A stretch of 36,271 nt of DNA from positions 1-36,271 of the forward strand of contig JAQWMC010000114.1 of NCBI GenBank assembly GCA_029246985.1, written 5' to 3'. Made by a program: the position numbers and the translations under genes. Of the stretch, positions 1-7,211 are shown one piece after another. Source of the DNA: Pirellulales bacterium. Lineage in GTDB: Bacteria > Planctomycetota > Planctomycetia > Pirellulales > UBA1268. The stretch's first letter is position 1. Each line of letters begins with the position of its first letter. The notes under the pieces are model-generated. The model worked only from the letters and a program-made list of their open reading frames with translations. It was not told the origin of the DNA and made no database searches.

Positions 1-1
1 T

Positions 2-934
2 GTGGTTATTGCGTGGCAGCTTGGCGGACAAGAAAGTTTCTGGGCCAGTTTACAGATGGCAAGCAGCTCCATACCTGTTGAAAAACTCACACGAATGCAC
101 ATACCACCGGAAAAATTCCTTACCTACATGTTCGTTCCGCTCAGTGTCGGCATGTTTCCCCATCTTTTTCAACATTGGCTCACTGCACGAAGCGCAGAAA
201 GTTTTAAGCTTCCAATCGTTGCGCATCCATTATTTATTGCCATTGTATGGGTTCCGTGCGTGCTGATTGGAGCATGGGCAACGAGTGATCTTATAACGAT
301 ACCTCCGCCTGTCGCCGCCAACCCGAATGCTGTCCTGCCTTTCCTCGTGAAACAGTTAGCAGGACCCGTACTCGGCGGCCTACTGACAGCAGGAATTCTG
401 GCAGCGATTATGTCTTCTCTCGACAGTCAATTTCTTTGTCTTGGAACAATGTTTACAGAGGATGTTGTCCGTCCACTGTGTGGCCAACGAAGTCTGTCTG
501 ACCGTCAGCAACTTCTTGTTGCACGGCTTTTTATTATCGGCATCGTTGCACTGACGTATGGACTGAGCCTCTTTGAACCACGACGTGTATTCACGCTCGG
601 CGTCTGGTGCTTCAGTGGATTCTCAAGCCTTTTCCCACTTATTTTTGCGGCACTTTATTGGCCTCGTCTGACGAGAGCAGGGGCGTATGCATGTATATTA
701 GCTGCTGCAGGGAGTTGGCTATGGCTGTTTCGTGCATCAGAATTTGCAGCGAATCCAAACTTCACAGTGAACATCCCTGTGCCAAATACACTTGACGGAG
801 ATGGTTATTGGCAACTCATGCCTGTCGCAGCAATGATCGCCTGTTCGACTGTTGCGATGGTATGTGTTTCGATGATTACAAAGCCACCGAGCGAAGCCAC
901 TGTTAAAAGATTCTTTCCCGAGAGTCGCTCATAA
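2..934 (+). CDS. Sodium:solute symporter (SSS family), C-terminal part; 5' end outside window
   Basis: Integral membrane transporter that would couple Na+ entry to uptake of a small solute; the substrate cannot be read from the sequence. The frame is open to the left edge, so the GTG at position 2 is not taken as the true start and the N-terminal half is missing. The visible 310 residues hold about seven hydrophobic segments. The stretch IMSSLDSQFLCLGTMF, with the Ser-Ser-x-x-Ser pattern at the end of a Gly/Ala-rich helix, is typical of the Na+-binding helix of SSS proteins. A short polar tail ends at 934. It is convergent with the lipoprotein gene, only about 20 bases away. Family call is firm; specificity (sugar, proline, pantothenate and so on) is unknown. 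Confidence 0.85.
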   Translation: MVIAWQLGGQESFWASLQMASSSIPVEKLTRMHIPPEKFLTYMFVPLSVGMFPHLFQHWLTARSAESFKLPIVAHPLFIAIVWVPCVLIGAWATSDLITIPPPVAANPNAVLPFLVKQLAGPVLGGLLTAGILAAIMSSLDSQFLCLGTMFTEDVVRPLCGQRSLSDRQQLLVARLFIIGIVALTYGLSLFEPRRVFTLGVWCFSGFSSLFPLIFAALYWPRLTRAGAYACILAAAGSWLWLFRASEFAANPNFTVNIPVPNTLDGDGYWQLMPVAAMIACSTVAMVCVSMITKPPSEATVKRFFPESRS

Positions 935-955
935 CCAAGTTTCGCTCATCTCAGC

Positions 956-1423
956 CTACGGTCCGATAGAAGGTGGGCACTTTGCGAGAAAGTCACGAGG
1001 ACCACGAGTTGTGTAGTACGGATAGGCCACGGCACCGCTCGGAGGACCAGGTGGGCACGTTGCTCCGTAGTCCGAGCCATCCAATTCACACTGTTCTTCC
1101 GGGGTCAGACGGTGTTTGGCAAGACCGCCATATCTCCCAACATGCCTTTCGTGACAACGGCCATCGGCGCACGCATTGCAATTTTTCCCGAGGCGGCAAA
1201 GACCGTCTTTGCAGCCACCCGTAGGACAGATACCGCTCTGGCAATCAGCGCAGGGTGCTTCATTACATTGTTCACACCCATCTTCGCAACCCGCTGGGCA
1301 TCCTCCGTAATGGTTGGAATACGGACCATCGGCATTAATCAGGAACAGGCGGTCGATTAGCGAACAGCCGCTGGTCATACCCAGAACGGCGACAACAAGC
1401 AGGCAGGCGGAAAGATGTCTCAT
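956..1423 (-). CDS. Cysteine-rich lipoprotein, function unknown
   Basis: 155-residue predicted lipoprotein. The N-terminus is a signal peptide with a lipobox ending in TSGC, so Cys20 would be lipidated and the protein anchored in a membrane facing the periplasm. The mature part is unusual: it has 16 cysteines including Cys20, many spaced as CxxC, CxxxC or GxC between residues 40 and 95 with Gly, Asp and Glu between them, and a Pro/Gly/Tyr-rich tail. This could be a disulfide-knotted or metal-binding module. No enzyme family is recognised. The gene stands alone between the symporter (convergent) and the acyl-chain cluster, from which it is separated by about 260 bases, so a separate promoter is likely. 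Confidence 0.75.
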   Translation of the reverse strand: MRHLSACLLVVAVLGMTSGCSLIDRLFLINADGPYSNHYGGCPAGCEDGCEQCNEAPCADCQSGICPTGGCKDGLCRLGKNCNACADGRCHERHVGRYGGLAKHRLTPEEQCELDGSDYGATCPPGPPSGAVAYPYYTTRGPRDFLAKCPPSIGP

Positions 1424-1683
1424 AGCTTCATTATCCCAAGCGTTTTCAACAATCTGGCTCTATACGAGGCAACACACCACGTGCCGCACCAAATAGCCAA
1501 AACCATTCGATGTAGATAGGTATCGGTCAAAACGGTTCAACCGGTTAAGAAAACCCTGCGGCCTTTTAAGCTTTTCGCCAAAACCGTGTTTTTGACGAAA
1601 AATTGAGCACCGAAATGCTCCTGCACCTGCTCTAACGGGCTGCCACGAATGGACTGCTTCACGAATGAACTACTTATAGCCCT

Positions 1684-2982
1684 TTAAGTGTCAGCAAAAC
1701 TGCTCAGGATCAAGGAAATATTCTGGCCGCCAAACCCAAAACTATTTGAAAGCACTCGTCTACAGGGCGCCTCACGGGCAACGTTCGGGACGTAGTCTAA
1801 ATCACAATCTGGATCAGGACTATCGTAGTTCGTGGTTGGCGGAAGAACACCATCTCGAATGGCTAGAAGAGAAACAATAGCTTCTGTTGCTCCAGCGGCG
1901 GCAATTAGATGCCCCATCATACTTTTCGTACTCGACACGGGAATTTTGTACGCCCGCTCCCCAAATACATTTTTAATTGCTAATGACTCAACCCGATCAT
2001 TGACGCTGGTACTCGTGCCATGGGCATTGACGTAGTCAATGTCACCCAAGCCAAGCCCTGCATCTTCTAAAGCCATTCGAATACAACTCGATGCACCCCG
2101 TCCTTCGGGATGCGTGTCAGTGATCCGGTAGGCATCTGCCGTCGAGCCATAGCCAACAACCTCACCGTAGATCTCTGCACCGCGTGCCCTCGCGTGCTCA
2201 AGTTCTTCCAGTACAACCATTGCTGCACCTTCTCCAAGAACAAACCCGTCACGTTCATTATCAAATGGTCGTGATGCCTTTGTTGGATCATCGTTACGAG
2301 TCGACAACGCTGTTAAAAGATTAAATCCCGTGACACCAAACGGGTGTATCATACTGTGCGTCCCGCCCGAGAGCATCACATCAGCATCTCCGCGACGAAC
2401 AAGTTCGGTTGCCTCACCAATTGCCTGACTCGAAGCAGCACATGCTGTAAGACAATTCAGGTTCGGACCTTGCGCATTAAACAACGCTGCCAAATGCCCT
2501 GCTGGCATATTTGGCTCCTGCTCTACTTCTGTGAGCGGATGAAGAGTCTCGAGACCAAGTTTTGTGAATTTGGCGACGTCCAGGGTATCGCCCTCAATAG
2601 AGACCATCATCATCTTTGTGAAGGAGTCAAAATCCTGCTGACCCTCACCACTCCCAAGATAGATACCAAGTCGTTCCGGTGCTGAGGAGAGTCCTTGAGG
2701 GAGACCCGCATTCTTCATCGCCTGTGACGCCGCACCAACAGCAAATTTTGTATGCCGGCCACAGTGCCGCCACCGGTCTTCTGTCTGACCTTCATCACAT
2801 ACAGACCAATTCTTCACCTCAGCTGCGATTTTGGTTGGAAACCGTGTTGCATCGAACACTGTGGTAGCAGCAACACCAGAACGACCCTCCTTCAGGTTTC
2901 CCCAAAGTTCTTCGACGGTCACGCCTAAAGGTGTCACACATCCCATTCCAGTGATTACAACTCGTCGTCGACCAGCCACCAT
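1684..2982 (-). CDS. Beta-ketoacyl-ACP synthase (KAS II / FabF-like)
   Basis: 432-residue thiolase-fold condensing enzyme that would extend an acyl chain with malonyl-ACP. The catalytic triad is complete: Cys181 in LTACAASSQAIG, His321 in NAHGTST and His358 in MMGHLIAAAGA. The C-terminal SNSFGFGGQN motif is also present. Length matches FabF (about 410-430). The start is an ATG with a GAGGAG ribosome site five bases upstream. It is the last gene of a minus-strand cluster of two hotdog dehydratase-like proteins and an acyl carrier protein, 94 bases after the nearer one. The cluster has no ketoreductase or enoyl reductase, which suggests a specialised acyl product rather than the main fatty-acid synthase. 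FabF-like chemistry is firm; the substrate is inferred only weakly. Confidence 0.92.
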   Translation of the reverse strand: MVAGRRRVVITGMGCVTPLGVTVEELWGNLKEGRSGVAATTVFDATRFPTKIAAEVKNWSVCDEGQTEDRWRHCGRHTKFAVGAASQAMKNAGLPQGLSSAPERLGIYLGSGEGQQDFDSFTKMMMVSIEGDTLDVAKFTKLGLETLHPLTEVEQEPNMPAGHLAALFNAQGPNLNCLTACAASSQAIGEATELVRRGDADVMLSGGTHSMIHPFGVTGFNLLTALSTRNDDPTKASRPFDNERDGFVLGEGAAMVVLEELEHARARGAEIYGEVVGYGSTADAYRITDTHPEGRGASSCIRMALEDAGLGLGDIDYVNAHGTSTSVNDRVESLAIKNVFGERAYKIPVSSTKSMMGHLIAAAGATEAIVSLLAIRDGVLPPTTNYDSPDPDCDLDYVPNVAREAPCRRVLSNSFGFGGQNISLILSSFADT

Positions 2983-3076
2983 TACAGCTCCTCAATGCTT
3001 TCAGATTCCGGAAAGACGGTCCGGCCTAATGCCAGAACCTGCTGGCTACTACAATAGCGACATCAGGCTCGCAGGC

Positions 3077-3592
3077 CTACCAGTCAGGTCTTGAGAGTGG
3101 ATTTCCGGCCTCATCTCGGCCAATATCGTAGATGTGCATGTGATCGAGCCATTTGAGCAACTCCTCTGGCTCGAACAGTTTGGGAACTCCTTCACCAGGC
3201 TCAAGATGTGCAAAAAACAATTCTGCTTTACCCTGGGGCCGCTCCTCACCTTTTTCATCAACGATCACACTTTCCACACTAGCGAGAGAGCCCGTTGGCT
3301 TGAGTTCATCGATTACCGCACGAAAAAGAATTGAGTCACCCGGAACAGCGTCATATTGAAACTCTGCCTTGGCAACCTTAGCCAGAACAACCCGTCGGTT
3401 GAATTCCAAAGCGTCTGCAATAAGCAGACCGGCAGTTTGTGCCATTCCCTCAACGACCAAAGAATTTGGCATCAGGGCAGCACCCGGAAAATGATCATGA
3501 AGATGTTCCTCTGCAAGAGAAACGTTCTTCACGGCTGTCGCTTGTTTGCCACGAACAAATTCATTGAAACGATCGATCCAGAACCAACGCAT
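3077..3592 (-). CDS. Hotdog-fold 3-hydroxyacyl-ACP dehydratase-like protein (FabZ family)
   Basis: 171 residues. The FabZ signature is present as DHFPGAALMPNSLVVEGMAQ, placing the catalytic pair at His34 and Glu48. FabZ usually has PGVL after the His motif; here it is MPNSLV, and the protein carries a C-terminal extension of roughly 25-30 residues (FabZ is about 145-150). It aligns without gaps over its first 55 residues with the other hotdog protein of the cluster (4259-4804): same His34/Glu48 numbering and the shared SITAVK/ATAVK and VSL-EE segments. The two are therefore paralogues. Each might act as a dehydratase on a different chain, or the pair may form a heterodimer. Expected to be cytosolic and to act on substrates carried by the neighbouring acyl carrier protein. 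Confidence 0.85.
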   Translation of the reverse strand: MRWFWIDRFNEFVRGKQATAVKNVSLAEEHLHDHFPGAALMPNSLVVEGMAQTAGLLIADALEFNRRVVLAKVAKAEFQYDAVPGDSILFRAVIDELKPTGSLASVESVIVDEKGEERPQGKAELFFAHLEPGEGVPKLFEPEELLKWLDHMHIYDIGRDEAGNPLSRPDW

Positions 3593-3666
3593 AGCGCAGT
3601 TTTACTCCATTTAGCATACAGCGAGACTAACTTTGGCTCAAAACACGACGAGCATCGCGCGTCGTA

Positions 3667-4059
3667 TTAACTGCCAAGTTTACTCTGAACGTAGCGAACC
3701 ATGTCCTCGACAGTAAGAATATTTGGGAAATTCTGAACACTCGGGTTCGCTTCAAACTTTGCCAGATCAACAAAGGGCATTCGCTCCTTGAGTGCTGCGA
3801 TGCCTGCATCATTTAACTTGCCGTCAACGACAAAGTCTGTGCTGGACAAAACATCTTCTGGAAACAGTTCACTTCTTGGAATCTTGATACTAAAAGCCTT
3901 CTCTAACCGGAAGACGATATCAAGGAAATCGATTGACTCTGCGCCAAGATCACCGACCATTGTCGCTTCTGGAGTCACTTCATCATCATCTACCCCCAAG
4001 GCATCAACGAGGGCAGCCTGTACTTTTTCAAAAATTTCATCTCGAGACGGCATCGACAT
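3667..4059 (-). CDS. Acyl carrier protein, long form
   Basis: About 130 residues. The phosphopantetheine attachment site is visible as GDLGAESIDFLDIVFRLE, with the acceptor Ser near residue 42. Ordinary ACPs have about 80 residues. Here about 45 residues (roughly 62-105) lie between the helix with the Ser and the final helix, which reappears as LTVEDMVRYVQSKL, so the extra part looks like an insertion in the loop before helix IV. Start: GTG (4062), ATG (4059) and ATG (4053) are all in frame; an AAAGG element lies just upstream, giving 4059 or 4053 the better spacing. It lies between two hotdog dehydratase-like genes and upstream of the ketoacyl synthase, so it is probably their dedicated carrier. 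Confidence 0.9.
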   Translation of the reverse strand: MSMPSRDEIFEKVQAALVDALGVDDDEVTPEATMVGDLGAESIDFLDIVFRLEKAFSIKIPRSELFPEDVLSSTDFVVDGKLNDAGIAALKERMPFVDLAKFEANPSVQNFPNILTVEDMVRYVQSKLGS

Positions 4060-4258
4060 CACACCTTTACGTAAGATTGGAAAACTCGTTCGCCATCGTA
4101 GGTTGTAATCTCGACCATCTTAGATGGAAAGCCGAGTAATTGAATTCTTCGCCGGTACAAGTGGCACAATCATCAGATTCCGCACTTTGAACAGGCAATC
4201 TACGCAAAAACGAGCGATTGTAGGCTTTTCTGGATTTCTCCAAAGTCAGGCTTTCACC

Positions 4259-4804
4259 TTAGACAACGCCTGACGGAGAGGTAATCTCCGGCGAGATTCC
4301 ATAAACCATCTGCCCTGCCCCGGAAGGCCCGCGTTTCCCTGGATTCAGAACTGTCCATAATCGTCGCATTTCTGAACGGACCCGGACATCCATTGCATCT
4401 CCATAAGGACGCTTATCCGCAAGGTTGTAGCGTTCAAGCTCTAGCCGAGCAGTCAAACTTGTCCGGTCACCCACCATCCCGCTTGCTTTCACTTTTGTAC
4501 GATGAGAATCCTGAGACAGCACTTCCGCGTGGACCGTCAGTACTTTGCCAGGTTCCACAAAGTCACCGTATTTCACATTGCGGGCAGTTCGCAAGACAAC
4601 GATGCTATTTGCAAAATCCTCTCCTAGGCGGATCGTCCAGGCAGCCGCCTGCGTCATCGCTTCCAACATGAAAACACCGGGAAGAACAGGAAATCTCGGA
4701 AAATGGTCCGCGAGATACTCCTCCGACAAAGATACCGCCTTCACTGCGGTGATACTCTTCCCTGGCTCAACCTCGACAATTCGATCAAGAAGCGTGAATC
4801 GCAT
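4259..4804 (-). CDS. Hotdog-fold 3-hydroxyacyl-ACP dehydratase-like protein (FabZ family)
   Basis: 181 residues, first gene of the minus-strand acyl cluster. It carries DHFPRFPVLPGVFMLEAMTQ, closer to canonical FabZ than its paralogue at 3077-3592; catalytic pair His34 and Glu48. The hotdog core ends near residue 130, and the last ~50 residues form a Pro/Gly/Ser-rich tail not found in ordinary FabZ. Predicted to remove water from a 3-hydroxyacyl-ACP in the cytoplasm. It is separated by about 200 bases from the downstream acyl carrier protein gene, so an internal promoter is possible. The 415 bases upstream separate it from divergent fhcC. Confidence 0.87.
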   Translation of the reverse strand: MRFTLLDRIVEVEPGKSITAVKAVSLSEEYLADHFPRFPVLPGVFMLEAMTQAAAWTIRLGEDFANSIVVLRTARNVKYGDFVEPGKVLTVHAEVLSQDSHRTKVKASGMVGDRTSLTARLELERYNLADKRPYGDAMDVRVRSEMRRLWTVLNPGKRGPSGAGQMVYGISPEITSPSGVV

Positions 4805-5219
4805 AGCCCTACCATTTCCGGAAACTAATCAATATCTCAAATTTGTGACCAAAAAATCTCATCAGCCAACTTGGAGGAAGTATAAAGTTTGTTGTCAGAG
4901 ACACAACGCAGAAACCTCACAGTGGGCTTAAATCTGAACAGAATTGAACTCAGCCGAACGACAAGACTCGCGCAACCCGTAAGGTCAAGCCAAAAACTCT
5001 CCAGCCGGACTCAACGATGTGCGTGACAAAGGCCAAAAAACTAATACTTTTATGTTCGGAAACAGCAGACTTTTGCCTCTGCTACGAGTGACCGGTACCA
5101 CGCTGACCCTGCCATGCTTTGCCTTCACGACATTTTCGTGATATTTACTACCGGTAAATTCTCGAGACCATATTCGTTGGAAAACACTTCTTTCACACCG
5201 CTTTTCTCAAATCCTTGCC
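4805..5219. other. Intergenic region between divergent acyl cluster and fhcC
   Basis: About 415 bases with no credible gene. It should hold the promoters of the minus-strand acyl cluster and of fhcC, but I could not pick convincing -35/-10 pairs. No tRNA or strong hairpin was seen. Confidence 0.5.
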
Positions 5220-6080
5220 ATGTCTCTTCTACTCTCTCTCCGGGCTGACTCATCAGAACAGGGATTGCAATGTCGATCTTTGTCTGTCCAGGGTCTCCTC
5301 CCAGAGTTTGTATCAACACAAAGTCTCGCTGCCATCAAGCAACTACCAATACTTTGTGATAATCAGCCAGCACAACTTGGTGACTTTTTTCATATCGATG
5401 GGAATCCAGAAGACGAACAGATTGAGTGTCGTGGTGACTTCTCGCGAGTACATTTTCTTGGGGCCGGCATGCAATCAGGAACAATCATTGTCGAGGGTAA
5501 TATCGGCCGACATTCAGGAGAGCAGATGACGGGGGGGAAACTTCTCATCAAAGGTTCCGTAGCTGATTGGCTTGCGTGCGGAATGCAGGGAGGTGAAATT
5601 CGTGTTCACGGAGACGCAGGAAACAATGCTGTTGGATCCCTGCCTGGTGATCGCCAAGGCATGATTGGCGGCCGAGTGATTATTGATGGCTCCGTGGGCT
5701 CGCTTGCCGGCAGCAGAATGCGAAGAGGACTCCTTGCTATTGGAGGAAACGCTGGCGAAGCAACAGGCTTTGAACTTCTGGCTGGCACGATAATCATTGC
5801 CGGAAAGCCCGGACCTCATACTGGCCTCGGGATGCGACGAGGTTCAATAGTGCTTCTTGGCACCAAAAGTTTTTGCCATGAGGCCTCAACGTACATTCCG
5901 CCAACCTTTCTCAAAGGCGGCATCTGGCGACCCGCTTTCATGGCACTTTTAGGGAAGCACCTCGTGAACACTGGTTTTTCACCTGCCCAAAAAACTGCAT
6001 GGGCCGACCCGTGGCAGCAGTGGCACGGAGACAGCCTGGCTGGATGTCGCGGTGAAATCCTGACACCCGCAATTGCATAG
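5220..6080 (+). CDS. fhcC: Formyltransferase/hydrolase complex subunit C (formylmethanofuran dehydrogenase subunit C-like)
   Basis: 286 residues. From about residue 80 to 215 it shows the repeating Gly-rich beta-helix pattern of the FmdC/FhcC and GltB C-terminal family, for example GAGMQSGTIIVEGNIG, then GMQGGEIRVHGDAG and GMRRGSIVLLG. In bacteria that use tetrahydromethanopterin, FhcC is a subunit of the complex that transfers the formyl group to methanofuran and releases formate. Planctomycetes are known to carry this C1 pathway. The other subunits (FhcA, B, D) are not next to it here, so the genes are scattered. The ATG at 5220 has no strong ribosome site; an upstream alternative is not obvious. 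The GltB-like domain family is the alternative, but length and lack of other glutamate synthase parts favour FhcC. Confidence 0.85.
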   Translation: MSLLLSLRADSSEQGLQCRSLSVQGLLPEFVSTQSLAAIKQLPILCDNQPAQLGDFFHIDGNPEDEQIECRGDFSRVHFLGAGMQSGTIIVEGNIGRHSGEQMTGGKLLIKGSVADWLACGMQGGEIRVHGDAGNNAVGSLPGDRQGMIGGRVIIDGSVGSLAGSRMRRGLLAIGGNAGEATGFELLAGTIIIAGKPGPHTGLGMRRGSIVLLGTKSFCHEASTYIPPTFLKGGIWRPAFMALLGKHLVNTGFSPAQKTAWADPWQQWHGDSLAGCRGEILTPAIA

Positions 6081-6280
6081 CCTGCAATGCACGGCTTCCT
6101 CAGACCGGTATTTTGCCGCCGTTTTCTCGAGGCCGCTTCCTCTACATCCTTTTTTTGGCTACCTTATTTAAGCTGAGGACGTGATTCTTCCACCTATGAG
6201 AATCAGATAACTCGGGCCCCTAACCCTGATGTTGTCGTTGTCCTCAAAAAACAAACAAAACTCAATTAACGAAACGCTCC

Positions 6281-6649
6281 ATGCCCACGATCAGCCAACT
6301 TGTCCGAAGCCGTCGACGACCGAAACGCCGGTTTTCGAAATCACCCGTGCTCGATAGATGCCCACAAAAACGTGGCGTCTGCCTGCAAGTTCGAACGATG
6401 ACTCCAAAAAAGCCTAACTCTGCTTTACGGAAAATTGCTCGTGTTCGTTTATCGAACCAGAAAGAAGTTACCGTCTACATCCCCGGCGAAGGGCATAACC
6501 TTCAAGAACATTCAATTGTTCTCATCCGCGGTGGTCGTGTTCGTGACCTTCCAGGTGTTCGGTATCACGTGATCCGTGGTGCGCTCGACACCCTTGGTGT
6601 TCAGGGACGCAAGCAATCTCGAAGTCTCTACGGCGCAAAACGCGACTAG
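6281..6649 (+). CDS. rpsL: 30S ribosomal protein S12
   Basis: 122 residues, full length and collinear with E. coli S12 through the decoding-centre loops. [11 protein letters not shown] (Lys43, Lys44) and [10 protein letters not shown] are intact. At position 88 (counting Met1), where E. coli and M. tuberculosis have Lys, the codon at 6542-6544 is CGT, so the protein reads [10 protein letters not shown]: Arg88. K88R is a classic streptomycin-resistance substitution in M. tuberculosis. Asp89, the residue methylthiolated by RimO in E. coli, is conserved. rpsG follows after 45 bases, as in the str operon, but fusA and tuf do not follow. Confidence 0.98.
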   Translation: MPTISQLVRSRRRPKRRFSKSPVLDRCPQKRGVCLQVRTMTPKKPNSALRKIARVRLSNQKEVTVYIPGEGHNLQEHSIVLIRGGRVRDLPGVRYHVIRGALDTLGVQGRKQSRSLYGAKRD

Positions 6650-6694
6650 ACGACGTATCAATTCACTTAGTTTTTATTTGAGGAAAATCAGTTC

Positions 6695-7165
6695 ATGGGA
6701 AGTATCACTGCCAGCCGCACACAACTTAGGCCGGACCCAAAATTCCAGTCCCTACTTGCAAGTAAATTCATCAATTGTTTAATGCTTGATGGCAAGAAGA
6801 GTGTGTCGCAGCAAATTTTTTATAAGGCTATGGATGTAGTCGGTGAAAAGATCAATGATGCTGAACCAATCGAGGTTTTCACGCGTGCAGTTGAAAACGT
6901 AAAGCCTGCTGTCGAAGTTCGATCGAAACGAGTCGGTGGTGCGGCGTACCAGGTTCCTATGCAGGTCAACAGGAGTCGCCAGCAGTCTTTGGCGATACGT
7001 TGGATTTTGTTGGCCGTTCGCGAAAAGAAAGGTCGACCGACCTATCAGAAATTAGCTGAAGAAGTCATAGCGGCTTATAAACGCGAAGGTGCTGCGATCA
7101 CTCGACGAGAAAACGTCCACCGCATGGCAGATGCCAACAAGGCATTTGCTCACTTTGCCTGGTAG
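6695..7165 (+). CDS. rpsG: 30S ribosomal protein S7
   Basis: 156 residues, the usual length. It contains conserved segments such as [12 protein letters not shown] and [17 protein letters not shown], which contact 16S rRNA and help nucleate the 30S head. An ATG preceded by GAGGAAAATCAGTTC gives a good ribosome site. It is co-transcribed with rpsL. The next gene is sppA on the opposite strand, so the operon ends here instead of continuing into fusA and tuf as in many bacteria. Regulation by S7 binding to the rpsL-rpsG spacer, known in E. coli, cannot be judged: the spacer here is only 45 bases. Confidence 0.98.
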   Translation: MGSITASRTQLRPDPKFQSLLASKFINCLMLDGKKSVSQQIFYKAMDVVGEKINDAEPIEVFTRAVENVKPAVEVRSKRVGGAAYQVPMQVNRSRQQSLAIRWILLAVREKKGRPTYQKLAEEVIAAYKREGAAITRRENVHRMADANKAFAHFAW

Positions 7166-7211
7166 TCCGGCCTTGCTGTTTGCAGGAAGAGCTTGCCACC
7201 CAAAGCACTAC

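Noticed and set aside
1528-1550. CGGTTCAACCGGTT near-palindrome upstream of the lipoprotein gene
   Set aside because: Arms of only five bases, no T-tract, no link to a promoter; could be chance.
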